A program made the position numbers and the translations under genes. Source: Castanea sativa (Eukaryota; Streptophyta; Magnoliopsida; Fagales; Fagaceae). From it: DNA of 64,000 nt. The stretch is taken from positions 15,210,835-15,274,834 of the forward strand of contig NC_134018.1 in assembly GCF_040712315.1 (NCBI RefSeq). Reading direction: 5' to 3'. This document shows, piece by piece, positions 34,592 through 49,875 of the stretch. The notes below the pieces were generated by a model. It was not told the DNA's origin and searched no databases. It was given only the letters and a program-made list of their open reading frames with translations. Positions within the stretch are counted from its first letter, which is position 1, and each line of letters starts with the position of its first letter.

Positions 34592-36252
34592 GAGGCATAT
34601 TGAGGCTAAGAGTGAGAACAGCACAAGAGAGAGATGGAAACGTGTGAGAGGTTTAGCTTTAACACCTAATACTAAAATGCAAGCTACAATGATGGTGGTA
34701 TATCAAATTTTTTTTTGCAAATTATGAATAGTAAACTGCTATCTTTACAAGTTCACTATAGCACTAAAGGGAAAAAAAAAACTATTGTTTATTTAGTAGT
34801 TGTAGGTGGTAAAGAGACAAAGAGGAAGAGAGATAAAGAGACAAAGAATAAAGTAAGAATAAAAAAAGAATATTTAAATGAAGTGATAAAAAAAATAGAA
34901 CTTTTTTTTTGAGATAAAAGGTAGAAAAAAAAAATAGAACCTTTGATATTTGATATTTTGGAAGGTGGGGTGGTAAAATAGATGAAGTAGTTTTTTAAAT
35001 TGCTAAAAGCTAAATTTCATAGGCTAAAATTCAAAATTGACCCTCTAAATTTCAACTTTTGTCATTTCAGTGCTTTAAGTTTAAGTTTTGTCATTTTAGT
35101 TCTCTAAGTTTCAATTTTTGTTTATTAAGTATTTCCATTAGGCTTTTGTTATCTCTTTCCATTTTCTAAACAAAACAACGCCGTTTTGGGCTATTTTAAC
35201 TTTGTAATTAAAAAAAATTGTTTTTTTTGGTTTTTTTAAAAGGCAGCTAAGGGGAATGACATTGTTCCCCTGCCCCTATAAAAAAAACAAATAAAATCAC
35301 GATGAATGCCCTCATTGAGAAAAATTGAGGGAGAAAGAAAGAGGGGAAAGAGAGAGAGTTCGGGATCAAGATCGAGATCAAGAGAGAGAGAGAGAGAGAC
35401 CGAGATCCAGACCTAGATAGAGAGAGATATCGACATCGAGAGAGAAGATGGATTTCGCGGTGGGCTAGGGTCAAGGAGCCACTATTAGTGCCATTAATAG
35501 CAAATTTAAGCAATACTTGGAGACGAAGATGGATTCGTAAAAAAATGGAAGCTAAGTCACCACCGCCATCATAGTTGCATTGTGCTACATCAGAAGTGAA
35601 AAGCTGTACTTATATTTTTGGCACTCATATAGCTTAGTCATGTATACCTTGTACGAGATTGAACTTCCAAAACTTCCTCCTTCTCCTCCAACGAAAGTCG
35701 CCTAAGTCACCAAAATGAGTAAACTTTCCCCAATCTTTCAATTTAAAACTGGAGAATACCCTGACAACATGTGTTGCGTTTCTTTGGGCTCCAAATTGTA
35801 CTATTTGGCGGCAAATTCAATATTGATGACCTAGACATTGATGAAGATGTAAAGAAGAAGCTTAAGAATGTGAAATGGGATGTTTTTTCTTGGGAGGTTT
35901 ACATTCTAGACCTATCCAATGTTGGTGGGTCAGGTGTTCTTTGTTGGATAAGTTGCTGGAATGCAGTACATCGATCAACAATGAAAAGGCCAACCCCAAG
36001 GCCTTTGTGGCCAATGAGAAGATTTATGTGGTTGGAAGCACAATCAAAATGAGCATCAGCAACATATGTAAGATAAAGGTTTAGATCTCAAAACCTTTGC
36101 TTACTTTGAGGTCTATGATCCTGTAGATGATAAGTGGACCAAACTACCAAATCCCCCCCATAAGGAATGTGAACACGAGATGGGTTAGGCATACTGTTGT
36201 GGGAAGGAGGGCTATCCTTGTAGCACGGTAGCAAGAGGGAAAGGACGCCTCT
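34592..36252 (+). repeat. Duplicated block copy 1, second part, with kelch-like relic
   Basis: Colinear with about 50195-51188, 52186-52674 and 60189-60310. It holds the unsplit hAT target (CATAGTTGCATTGTG near 35569-35583), a GA-rich stretch (35330-35430), and ends where the long inverted repeat begins after GACGCCTCTATT. Confidence 0.85.
35640..36252 (+). pseudogene. Kelch-like (beta-propeller) pseudogene, copy 1
   Basis: Broken frames give CCVSLGSKL-like sequence with a 1-base loss at 35790, FGGKFNIDDLDIDEDVKKKL, VYILDLSNVGGSG, then in other frames PKAFVANEKIYVVGSTIKMS and FAYFEVYDPVDDKWTKLPNPP. Gly-Gly pairs followed by aromatic and Trp spacing resemble kelch blades of plant kelch or F-box/kelch proteins. 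At least three frame changes and stops separate the pieces. The 3' part is lost at 36253, where copy 2 continues. Confidence 0.6.
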
Positions 36253-36646
36253 ATTATTTAAACACCACCTATTTATTTTCAAACACCACCAACAAATTAT
36301 TGGGCTTCTCCAAATATTTTTACCCTATTATAGCCCACAACCATTTTCTTCTAACTACCACAAAATTGGGCTACAAATATAAAATGTTGGAAGACCCAAT
36401 ATATTTTGTGAAACTCATGATTCAAAATCCTCCTCAAATTATTTTATTGAATGCATTCAAAATCTCATCCGGTTCAAAACCCAAAAATACTTACCAAAGC
36501 CCATGGTTTAAACCCATCACAATTCTATTAATGGAATTCAGATCCATGACCAAAGCCCGTGGTTTAAACCCATGGCAATTTTATCAATGGAATTCAAATC
36601 CATGACCAAAGCACATGATTTAAACCCATGGCAATTTATTTATCAA

Positions 36647-36890
36647 AAAGCCCAATTTTTATTGGCAATAACAAAAAGTTCAATTCTCATAGGCAATATT
36701 TAAAGCCCAGTTCTCACTGGCAATATTAAAAAGCTTAGTTCTCACTGGCAATATCAAAAAGCCCAATTCTCATTGGCAATATCAAAAGCCCAATTCTCAT
36801 TGGCAATATTTAAAAACCCAATTCTCATTGGCAATATCAAAATCTCAATTCTCATTGGCAATATGAGAAGCCCAATTTATGTTGGCACTA
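36647..36890. repeat. Minisatellite of about 28 bp, eight to nine copies
   Basis: Units read AAGCCCAATTCTCATTGGCA, ATATC, AAA with small changes. They lie only in the left arm of the inverted repeat; the right arm has two or three units, so the array expanded after the arms formed. Confidence 0.85.
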
Positions 36891-38404
36891 TTTTATCAAA
36901 AGCCCAAGGTTATTAATACTTGGCAAAGTACTATATCATACGTATTTCACCTAAAAGTCCAACTAGGAACAATGTTTTAATTTCTTAAACAGTACCATAA
37001 TATTACAAGCCATGGGATCTATGGCAATCGTCTTATAAAGGCAATGGTCTTACAAACCATAATATTCTCAAAAACCCATGGCAATCATCTTATAAAGGCC
37101 CATGGAAAGTTATTTATCTTGAAACTATGACATTTATTTTACCATATTATAAATCCATGGAATTTATAAAATAAGAACTCATGGTCACTATTTATATCAC
37201 AACATAATTTTTTGAAACTCATGGTAATTATTCATCCTGCAAGCTCGTTATTTAAATTATGACGTGATTATTGACATGACTTATGCCATGGAATTCATTA
37301 TTTCAAAGTACTAAATATTATTTACAAAGCATTTATCAAAACGCATACTACATTGAGTATCCACTAACAATAAGAGACCATGAGGGATGAAAACCCATGG
37401 CAATATGTGTCATTGATCTCCATTTTGTAGGCCCAAACATGCGACAAAGCCAAAGGGTCCAGCATGCGTGAATAGGCCCAGACCAAAGAAGGTAGAGAGC
37501 TAAACCAGCCAGCCAGCTCCCTTTTTGTTCATATCTAACCAAGCTTTTGTTGGAGATAATTGTTGAGGGCGTTTTTCGTTGCCCATATGATGTTAGAGTT
37601 GTGACCAAAACTTGGGGAAGAATGGAATTTATTGCTTATTAGCCTTTAGGTATTGGCCTTTGGTACTGTTCACATCGGAGTTGGCAGTGGGATAGGTGGT
37701 CAGCTCCTAATTTGGTTTGGGTGCTTTGTTGCTTCTTGAGGTGACCTCCAGTGGAAGGCAGAACTGAATGAAGTTCTCTAGCGGGGTCAGTTTGCACACA
37801 TGAGCTGTTTTGGCTGAGATTTCATGTTGGGCTTGGCCATAAGGCCTGAGTACTTTGGTGGGCCTCTAGCTTGGTGGTGCTCTCCACTTGTACCTATCCT
37901 TTTGTTTTCTCCCTACAAAATGGACAAAGCTACCATATATTGCCATAGATTTTTATTCCACATGGGCTTTAGATATTAGTAGAAATAAAATAAATCCATG
38001 AGTTTTAATAAATATTTATGATAGGTTTTGGGTATTAATTTTCATGGGCTTTAAATAACAACTTGTATAGTTTCTCATAATTTTTGCTATGGGCTATTTT
38101 TGTAAATGATATTTTCTTTGGGGCTTTTAAATAATGACCTCCAATATTTCTTGAGAATAATATTTACCATAGGTTTTACATAGAGGCAATATCCATGAGT
38201 TTCAAATAAAATACGGTAACAACCACTATAGTGGAATAATGTGATATTCTTATGGGTTTTTTCTATAGATAATCCTAATATGCTTGTAAGGTGAATAGTT
38301 ATCATGAGTTTTGGAAATAGATATTATGAATATTGTGATGTAAGATAAATAGTGACCATGGGTTCTTATATAAATTCCATGGGTATATATTATAATTGAA
38401 ATAA

Positions 38405-38710
38405 ATAATCATAACTTTCCATGGGCTTTTATATTAGTAGCACAAATTTATAATTCTCCATCGGCTTGATATATGTTTGCCATGGGTTTTGGAAAAATGA
38501 ATAGTGTTATGTAACATAAATAGTTACCATGGGTTTATAATATGGTATGAAATAAATAAATATTATGAGTTTAAGATAAATCATAACTTTCCATGGGTTT
38601 TTGTATTAGTAACACAAATTCATAATTCTCCATGGGCTTGATATATGTTTGTCATGGGTTTTGGAAAAATGAATAGTGTCACATAACATAAATGGTTACC
38701 ATGGGTTTTA
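38405..38710. repeat. Direct duplication in the right arm, unit about 136 bp
   Basis: 38405-38540 and 38575-38710 share CATAACTTTCCATGGG, AATTCTCCAT, GATATATGTTTG, CATGGGTTTTGG and GGTTACCATGGGTTT-like words. Confidence 0.8.
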
Positions 38711-39329
38711 TAAGATAGATTTCATAGGCTTTTAGTATTATAGTAATAGGTTTAAGAACTTAAAATATTGTTAATCCTTGGATTTTAAGTGAAATACTTA
38801 TGATATAGTATTTTGCCAAGTATTGATAATTTTGGACTTTTTACTAGCTTGAGCTTTTAATAATGCCAACATAAATTGGGCTTTTGATATGGCCAATGAA
38901 AATTGGGCTTTTGAAATATTTCCAAGCATAAGTAGCCTTGGGCTTTAAAAAAGAATGTGATGTGTGAATTGGGCTTGTAGGACTAGTTTTGGGCTTAGCT
39001 AAATAATGATAATAAAATTAGATAAGATTTGAGTTTTCTAGGATTTTTTTGATAATTTATATCATGACCTAATTTAGATAATAAGATATGAAATATTTGT
39101 GATAAACATAAGAATAGGGCGAAAAATATTTGGGAAAGCCCAATAACTTATTAGTGGTATTTTAAAATAAATAGGTGATAATTAAATAATATTAGGTGTA
39201 AAAACAAATGTACCCTAACATTCAGCCCCCCTAGTCACGTGTGATCAAATTATTAGTATTACTATATTTTTTGAAAAGAAAAATGTTAGGATCATACGTG
39301 CGAGTGTTTTTTTTTTTTTTTTTGGAAAA

Positions 39330-40626
39330 ATAGTGGTCTATATGATGATGTATATTTTATTTACCTATCCCTACATGTGTTGTTTCTTTTCTCTCTTTAT
39401 ACACATGATTCTTCTATTTGTATGCAATCTCTTCTTTTTGTTTCACACAAAGATGCCTTGATGTGTTTTGTTTAAAGTGTTTCAGAAATACAGGTTGTAG
39501 AAGTCTACTTGTCATGAACTCTCTTCTTGCAAAGTTTTTCAAGAGTTTATGTTAGAATAGATTTTATTGTATTCAACAAGTGAGTATGAGTTGAGTGATT
39601 TATGACTTCTCTCATATGTTCATTTGTTTGCTGTGGTTTTGTTACGGATTGCTAAAGGGGGATATTGTTAGGACATATGTGGTTCAATTGTTAAGAACAT
39701 ATATCATTATTTTATGTAATTGGCTAATCCTTTGACAAAACACACTTTACTTGTAATTGGGTAGATCTAAGATGTTTTTTATACTTCAAGAAATAAGGTT
39801 TCAAGATCAAGTGTTAAAGCCATGCAAGTCTGTCCAAGAAATAAGTTGAGAAGTGCTCTTCATTAAAGCTCGATAACTGCATCTATCGAGCTTTAAGAAG
39901 CTGTTCCAGCTCCGTGGCTCGACAGCATCTCGACACCTCTAGCTGTCGGGATTAAGGAAAAACAGTTTCTCAGTACTCTTTTGATTCTGATCTGTGGACA
40001 TGTCTTTGGGCCTTCTTTTTCTCATAACCCTAGACATATAAAATGATTATTTTAAGGGCCGTCAAGGTAAGCACAAGTTGCACAAGCATTGAGCAAAGTC
40101 TGTTCAAGCAATTTGTGATCGGAGACAAAGTTTGCCCTAGTTCATCTCTTTGTGAAGAAGCCGCTGTGTCTTTGCACCATAGGGTTTTGTAACCAATCAT
40201 CTTCTCGTGCTTCATTGTGAGGATGAACTGAAAAACTTTGCAGCCAACATCTTTCTCAAGTTGGTGATTGAAGTCGTGTACTAAGATCCGCGCAAATTGG
40301 TTAGTCATATACTGGGAGCCGTGCATTGAAAAGGAGAGATTGTCACTACAGAACAAGTCCAATTTGGTATTGGGGTAAGGGTTCAACTGTAGGTTGGTAT
40401 AAGGTACTGGAATTCCTTTACTTGTAACCGCTTGTTATGATAATAGTGGATTCTCGGGAGTGGTGATCTTAAAATCACCGTGTCAATTTATTTTCTGCTG
40501 CACTTTAGTTTATTGGTGATTTGTTTGTGCTACCACGCTTTTACATGTTAATTTGATTAATTAATCAACTTGGCTAATTAATCAACTTAATCTATCTCAA
40601 GAGGTCAATACGTTTTTAGCCTGTCA
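39330..40626 (+). mobile_element. 3' remnant of a gag-type LTR element, same family as 52675-60188
   Basis: In + orientation: a 3' untranslated part matching the complement of 53672-54000 (GTGTTTCAGAAATACAGGTTG), a polypurine tract GCTAAAGGGGGATAT, and an LTR at 39666-40626 that starts TGTTAGGACATATG and ends GTTTTTAGCCTGTCA. Gag, accessory frame and 5' LTR are missing. The copy is more diverged and shorter (961 bp) than the LTRs of the complete element. Confidence 0.85.
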
Positions 40627-41360
40627 GTCTTAAAAACTAAGTTTATCAAAATGTATGACTATAAAACAACACAAATCAACCAATAATAACTTTGAATTTC
40701 AATACTTTGCAAGAAATAGTCAAACCCAATTAAGCCAAGAGTTTAAGGGTCTTTTTTGACATTCGAAATTAAGGGTCTTCCTCTTTCAAACATTTTGTGG
40801 CTTGAATGTGTACTTACTCGGACGTGGTCATAGCATAAGTCCCACACTTTCTATGTAATAGTGGTTAATCTATGAATGAAACTTTGGCAGACTTTTCTCT
40901 TAAAAAAAATGGAAAAAAATAAAATAAAGAAATGCTACATGTTATCCATATTGTGCATGAGACTTGTTTACCTGGCATTCAATAAGAGTACTAGTTTGAG
41001 CCAAATAAAAAAAATGAAAAAAAGATATAATAAAAAAAGAAAACAAATTCACAGCAATTAAAAACATGTATTGCAGCATTCCTATTCCTCCCCCAACTCC
41101 TTAAGCCAAAGTTTAATGAACCAAACAATCAATAAAGCCAAAATTTAAAGAACCCAACTTACAAAAAGAAGCAGAGGAGAAAGAAAGGGCACTAAAGCCA
41201 GCGAAGAAGACTTGTTTGTTGAAGAGGCTGTGTTTGTTTTCTAAATCTTTGTGGCGTTCAGACTACAAAGGCTTTCATGTAGGGTTTACACGTTTTTGGG
41301 TCTTTGAGTTTTAAAGAGAAATTCCTATATAGTCAAAAATTGGGGCTAGAATGAATGAAT

Positions 41361-41392
<32 letters not shown>
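41361..41392. repeat. (GA)n microsatellite
   Basis: About sixteen uninterrupted AG/GA dinucleotides following GAATGAATGAATGA. Confidence 0.9.
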
Positions 41393-41396
<4 letters not shown>

Positions 41397-42424
41397 AGGG
41401 TGTGGCTTAGAGTCTGAGATAAAAACAAAGAGAAAAACGGATTAGTCCACAATCGCTTGCTATAATGGGGTTGAGATTGTTAGCGATCTTTTTCAAAGAC
41501 AGAGAAGTGCGGTTGGAAAAGAGAAACTACTTACAAATCGTAGTTTTTTTGCAGTCTGGTTATATTTATATGTACTAAGGGAAAAACAACAGTAATGATA
41601 CAGTGTAATGACTTGTTTCTTTTAGTTGTGGTTAGTTATTTAAAATCCCAAAAGACATAATTGTTCAGTGTCTTATTCTTCAAAACGAAAAGACACAATT
41701 GTTCGGTTTTTAAATGTAGGCATGTGGCATTAATTTATGTAGTCACGTGGCGCAATGAGACATGGTCAACAAAAAGTCAAACGTTTCGGCTATTAGTTAT
41801 TATATAGATATATTGATGATGTGATGGCCAAGAGTACAATCAAATACAATCAAAGCTAATAGAAGAAATTTTAAATCGATTCCAATGATGAAGGAAAGAT
41901 TCACTTACATGAGGAGACTAAGAAAAAAGAAGTATCATGTTCTGAGTATAGTATTGAATTTTAAACTCTATAATTCAATTTGTTAACTACTAAAACATCT
42001 TAGTAAATTGAATTTTTGCAACCACGGGTTACACCATTCAATTGAATTTCTACAGGCAGGAATACTACTAAAACTCTATCGCACTAATTACAAAATATAA
42101 ACTAATAATGTTACCATCTCAAACATAAAATATATATATATATATAAAAAAACCCGAATCAATTTTAAAAAGAGAAACAAACAATCATATATCAGTACAA
42201 ATACCCAACCTAAATACATTTAAAAAAAAAAAACCATATATGACCCACAACACAAAAGAGGTAGTAACAAAATTAAAAAAGAAAAAAGAACAGCAACAAA
42301 AAATAACAATACTATTAATCTAATCCTTACATTGAACTATTACGCAAGGCAGTAACAAGAATAGAGGTCAAGAGCAACTGAGATTTAGAGATACCTGAAC
42401 TAAATCATCTAGCTTTTAGTATTA

Positions 42425-43400
42425 ATATTGTGTGAGGAGAGGAGGAGATGAATGAGTTAGAAAGCCAAATTCTAGCGTTAGGAAGCTAAAGGGTTGCGCT
42501 TGAGATTGTAACCATGGAACACAAAGGGTTGCTGTTTGAAATTGTAACCGTGGAACACAAAAGGTTGCTATCTAAAATTGTAACCGTGTAAGAGATAAGG
42601 TTGGGAATTATTTTTTTTTTAGTATTTTTAAATTCAGGAAAACTACTTTTAAATTGTATTAATATAGTGTGAAGAAAGAAAGAGATGAAGGAGTTAGAAA
42701 GCAATGGTCTAGCGCTAGGAAGCTAAAGGATTGCCGTTTGAGATTGTAACTGTGGAACACAAAGGGTTGCCATTTGAAATTGTAACTATGGAACACAAAT
42801 GGTTGCCTTCTAAAATTGTAACTGTGTAAGAGATAGGGTTGTGAATTATTTTCTTTTTATTTCTATTTTTAAATTTAGGAAAACTATTTTTAAATTGTAG
42901 GAAAAATTCAAGAAAAAAATGGTAATCACATGGCTGCTGATGTGGCTTAACTTGAGCGTAGCAATATTAAATGCTACACTTTAACTTTTAATAATAAATA
43001 GATTTTTATTAGTATTTTTGGATTTAAGAAAACTATTTTTAAATTGTATTAAAATAGTGTGAAAAGAGAAAGAGATGAAGGAGTTAGAAAGCCATAATCT
43101 AGCGTTAGGAAGTTGAAGGGTTGCCGTTTAAGATTGTGACAGTGAAACACAAAGGGTTGCTATTTGAAATTGTAACGGTGGAACACAAAGGGTTGCCATC
43201 TAAAATTGTAACCGTGTAAGAGATAGGGTTGGAAATTATTTTCATTTTATTAGTATTTTTAAATTTAGGAAAACTATTTATAAATTGTAGGACAAATTCA
43301 AGAATAAAAATGCTAATGACATGGCTACTAATGCGGTTCAACCTAAGCGTAGCAACTTTAAATGCTACATTTCAGTTTTTAGTAATATATAGATTTATAT
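42425..43400. repeat. Three tandem copies with internal subrepeats, upstream of the kinase gene
   Basis: Copies begin near 42425, 42660 and 43050. Each has GA(A/T)GGAGTTAGAAAGC, CTAGCG(T/C)TAGGAAG, then three subrepeats of about 35-40 bp with GGTTGCC, AAATTGTAAC and GTGGAACACAAA. Copies 2 and 3 also have a tail with ACATGGCTRCTRATG and AGCGTAGCAA, TAAATGCTACA. The tail, read on the - strand, starts like an AT-rich Helitron 5' end. The array ends about 400 bp before the kinase start. Confidence 0.8.
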
Positions 43401-43793
43401 ATAGAAAATAATAGCAACTCTAGGTCAACCATTCAAAACAGCATGGTCAAGGCATAATGGTGATGTTTGTTGATAATTCTCTACTCGAGTACCTTTCAAA
43501 ATACAGTACCTTTCAATTATGTGTTCACCAAATCAAATTTCAATAAGGCCTGCATAATATATCTTAAAAAACAAAGCCCAAAAAAAAAGTAAGAAATATG
43601 AAGAAGGTGATGCTTTAACTTTATACTTTACTGTTTGAACACTGTAATTTAAGAACTTGCAATTCATAGGAGGCCCTTTATGTTCCCTTCAAAGTTTCAA
43701 TAGCAAAGGACTTTGGAAGCTGGAATGCTCTTGCATTTCATTTTTTCTATGTCAGTCCTGCAGTATATTAGTTTGTATAGGTCCACTTGGATC

Positions 43794-47936
<4,143 letters not shown>

Positions 47937-48811
47937 AGCAGTTGCCTAAAAACATGTTTCAATGTATTAATGGAGATTTGGAGTGCACTGTATAAAATGG
48001 TATATAATTCCACTTTTCACAATTTGAGGATCAAACCAAAATTATGGCTTTAGTGAACACATGCAAAATTGTTCACACTAATTTATGTATGTGTTTAGTT
48101 GGTGAAAGTATATTCAATGATTGGAACTTCTCTACCTGATTCCCAATTATCAACTTTTACATTTCAGATTATAAAAGAAACATTGTTTCCCGTGCTTAGT
48201 TGGGAAAATGTTATTTTTCTAAATGAAAATCTGTACACTGTACTTCAGAAACAACTTTGCATTTTATTATGGAAAAATATCATGTCATTAATTCCCACAA
48301 AAGCTAAAGAAAAGCCTCGAGCCTAAAACATGCCAGATGGTGTGAATGATATTAGATGCCCATAAATGGCATGCATTTAAGAGTGAAACAATTACACTAG
48401 TTGGTATTTAACGACCTGACCTGTTAAGCCATTCATTTTGGATTTAGCACAAACAAGTAATCAAGCAGCATACGCCTGTTCAACACCTTAACAATCCCAA
48501 TCCAACCACAATCGGACATAAATAGAAACAAAAGATAAGTCCTCCATTTCGCAATCATTTTCTCCATTTGTTATTACTAGAATATTGATCTGCCTTAAAA
48601 TATAAATAACGTAGAGGGTGCAATAGATGATCATTCATGCATTTAGGTGCTCAAGCCATACATGTCGGCAAATATCATATCAAACTTACAGTGTGGGAAA
48701 CTAGTAGGCAAGGCAAAGAGATGACAACTTTACAATTAACTTACCTGCATAATTCTTTATCTTGTCACTTTATTCAAAAGAAAACCCTCTCCTTTGTTTG
48801 TAGTGACTAAT
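47937..48811. repeat. 3' flank of kinase gene, duplicated at about 62440-63256
   Basis: Both copies share ATGTTTCAATGTATT, TATGGCTTTAGTG-like and GATTCCCAATTA words in the same order, and both then run into an antisense kinase last exon. The first 250-300 bases are probably the kinase 3' UTR. Confidence 0.8.
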
Positions 48812-49096
48812 CTACCATGCCGCCAACGTAGAAAAGCTCACTAAATTTGAAGAGCAAGAATCTGCTTCAGGCAGATTCTTTTTTGTATAAAAACCTGGCA
48901 GCTTTGGTGAAGGCAATAAACTCTCACTCCCTAGCATTAGGACCACGGATGACATGTCTGGCCTATCACTAGGTTGTTTTTACACACATAATAGACCCAC
49001 GTGAAGGCATCATAATGCCTCTGACAAAGTGAAGGAGTCATTCGGCACTTCATCCAATAGCTCTAGAGGTCTCTCTTCAATCCATTGTCTCCATGC
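48812..49096 (-). pseudogene. Last exon of an S-domain receptor-like kinase, dead copy
   Basis: Reverse-strand reading gives [16 protein letters not shown], then a stop in place of Arg in the RCIH motif, a second stop before [11 protein letters not shown], then [15 protein letters not shown], ending at a TAG codon (48814-48812). The exon edge (TTTTAG|GCATGG) matches the intact relative at 63541. No upstream kinase exon follows in 49097-50200, so only this exon and part of an intron remain. Confidence 0.9.
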
Positions 49097-49840
49097 CTAA
49101 AACACAAAAATATTGTCGGTTGCAGAGTTGGAATAGTTAGGAGTCCTCTCTGTTTTGTTTGATTTTTGACAGAGCTAAAGATCATGGCATGAGGGGGCAG
49201 TATAATTATCTTTGTTAGAGGTTGTCAAATTTACTAAAGCAGTCCAATTTTTCAATTAATAGCATCTTACTTTAGTCTTTACTTCAAAATGGCAATACAA
49301 TTCAGGTTCTAAGTGAAGAGCAACTGCAATGTTTACCACATGTTACTTAACATGTTACACAGTCTTTCTTAATCAATAATATAATATTTTCATCTCCTAG
49401 AAATGTCCAAAAATCTTGATTGCTCTAACTTTATAAATTTAGATTAATAGAGCAATTTCACTCAATATTCAGAAACCAATTCTATGACAAATTTTTTATA
49501 TAAAATATGAATTACAAAAATTGAGTTTCAAAGCATTCAACAGTATTGTGATAAACATAAATATTATACAACAAAATGTGTATTATAAATAGGTCTAAAA
49601 AATAAAAATTATTTCAAATAAATTTGCAAAATATCTGCGTATCACGCTTGAAATTATCTAGTTTGTGTCTAAAAGTTGAATTTATGACAATATTTCCATT
49701 GTTTAAATGGAAACAAATGTGGATTTTAGTTAACGAATTGCATAAGTTGAAATTCTATAGTTTCTTTAAAAACAAGCCAATAGACGTAGTAGGTCATTGT
49801 CTCATTACCACCCATAACCATCGGTCATTGTGATTTCTGG

Positions 49841-49875
<35 letters not shown>

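Larger units (their letters stand above)
36253..39192. mobile_element. 2.9-kb long inverted repeat (foldback-like)
   Basis: The left arm (36253 to about 37340) and right arm (about 37930-39192) are complementary over most of their length. Read inward both give TATTATTTAA, CACCTATTTATTTT, TTATTGGGCTT, CCAAATATTTTT, then ATACTTGGCAAA, TACTATATCATA, GTATTTCAC, and CCATATTATAAA with repeated CCATGG(G) words. The middle (37340-37930) is unpaired and more GC-rich. No transposase frame is present. The right edge may instead be an LTR: on the - strand a G-tract (39236-39221) is followed by TGTTAGGGTA. The left edge is fixed by kelch copy 2. Confidence 0.7.
40627..43793. other. Non-coding flank upstream of the kinase gene
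   Basis: AT-rich with a GA microsatellite, the partner of the 1375 repeat at about 41700-41815, and the triple repeat at 42425-43400. GGTCAA cores (W-box type, TTGACC on the other strand) lie near 43422 and 43446, about 350 bp before the kinase start, fitting a stress-responsive kinase promoter but not proving it. No gene is supported. Confidence 0.5.

Noticed and set aside
21268..34597. Old insertion called as a solo LTR with confidence
   Set aside because: TG and CA ends exist but the flanks (AATAG, TATTG) do not match, so only a low-confidence insertion is reported.
36647..36890. Regular short repeats as a CRISPR array
   Set aside because: Units are contiguous without unique spacers, and this is plant DNA; it is a minisatellite.
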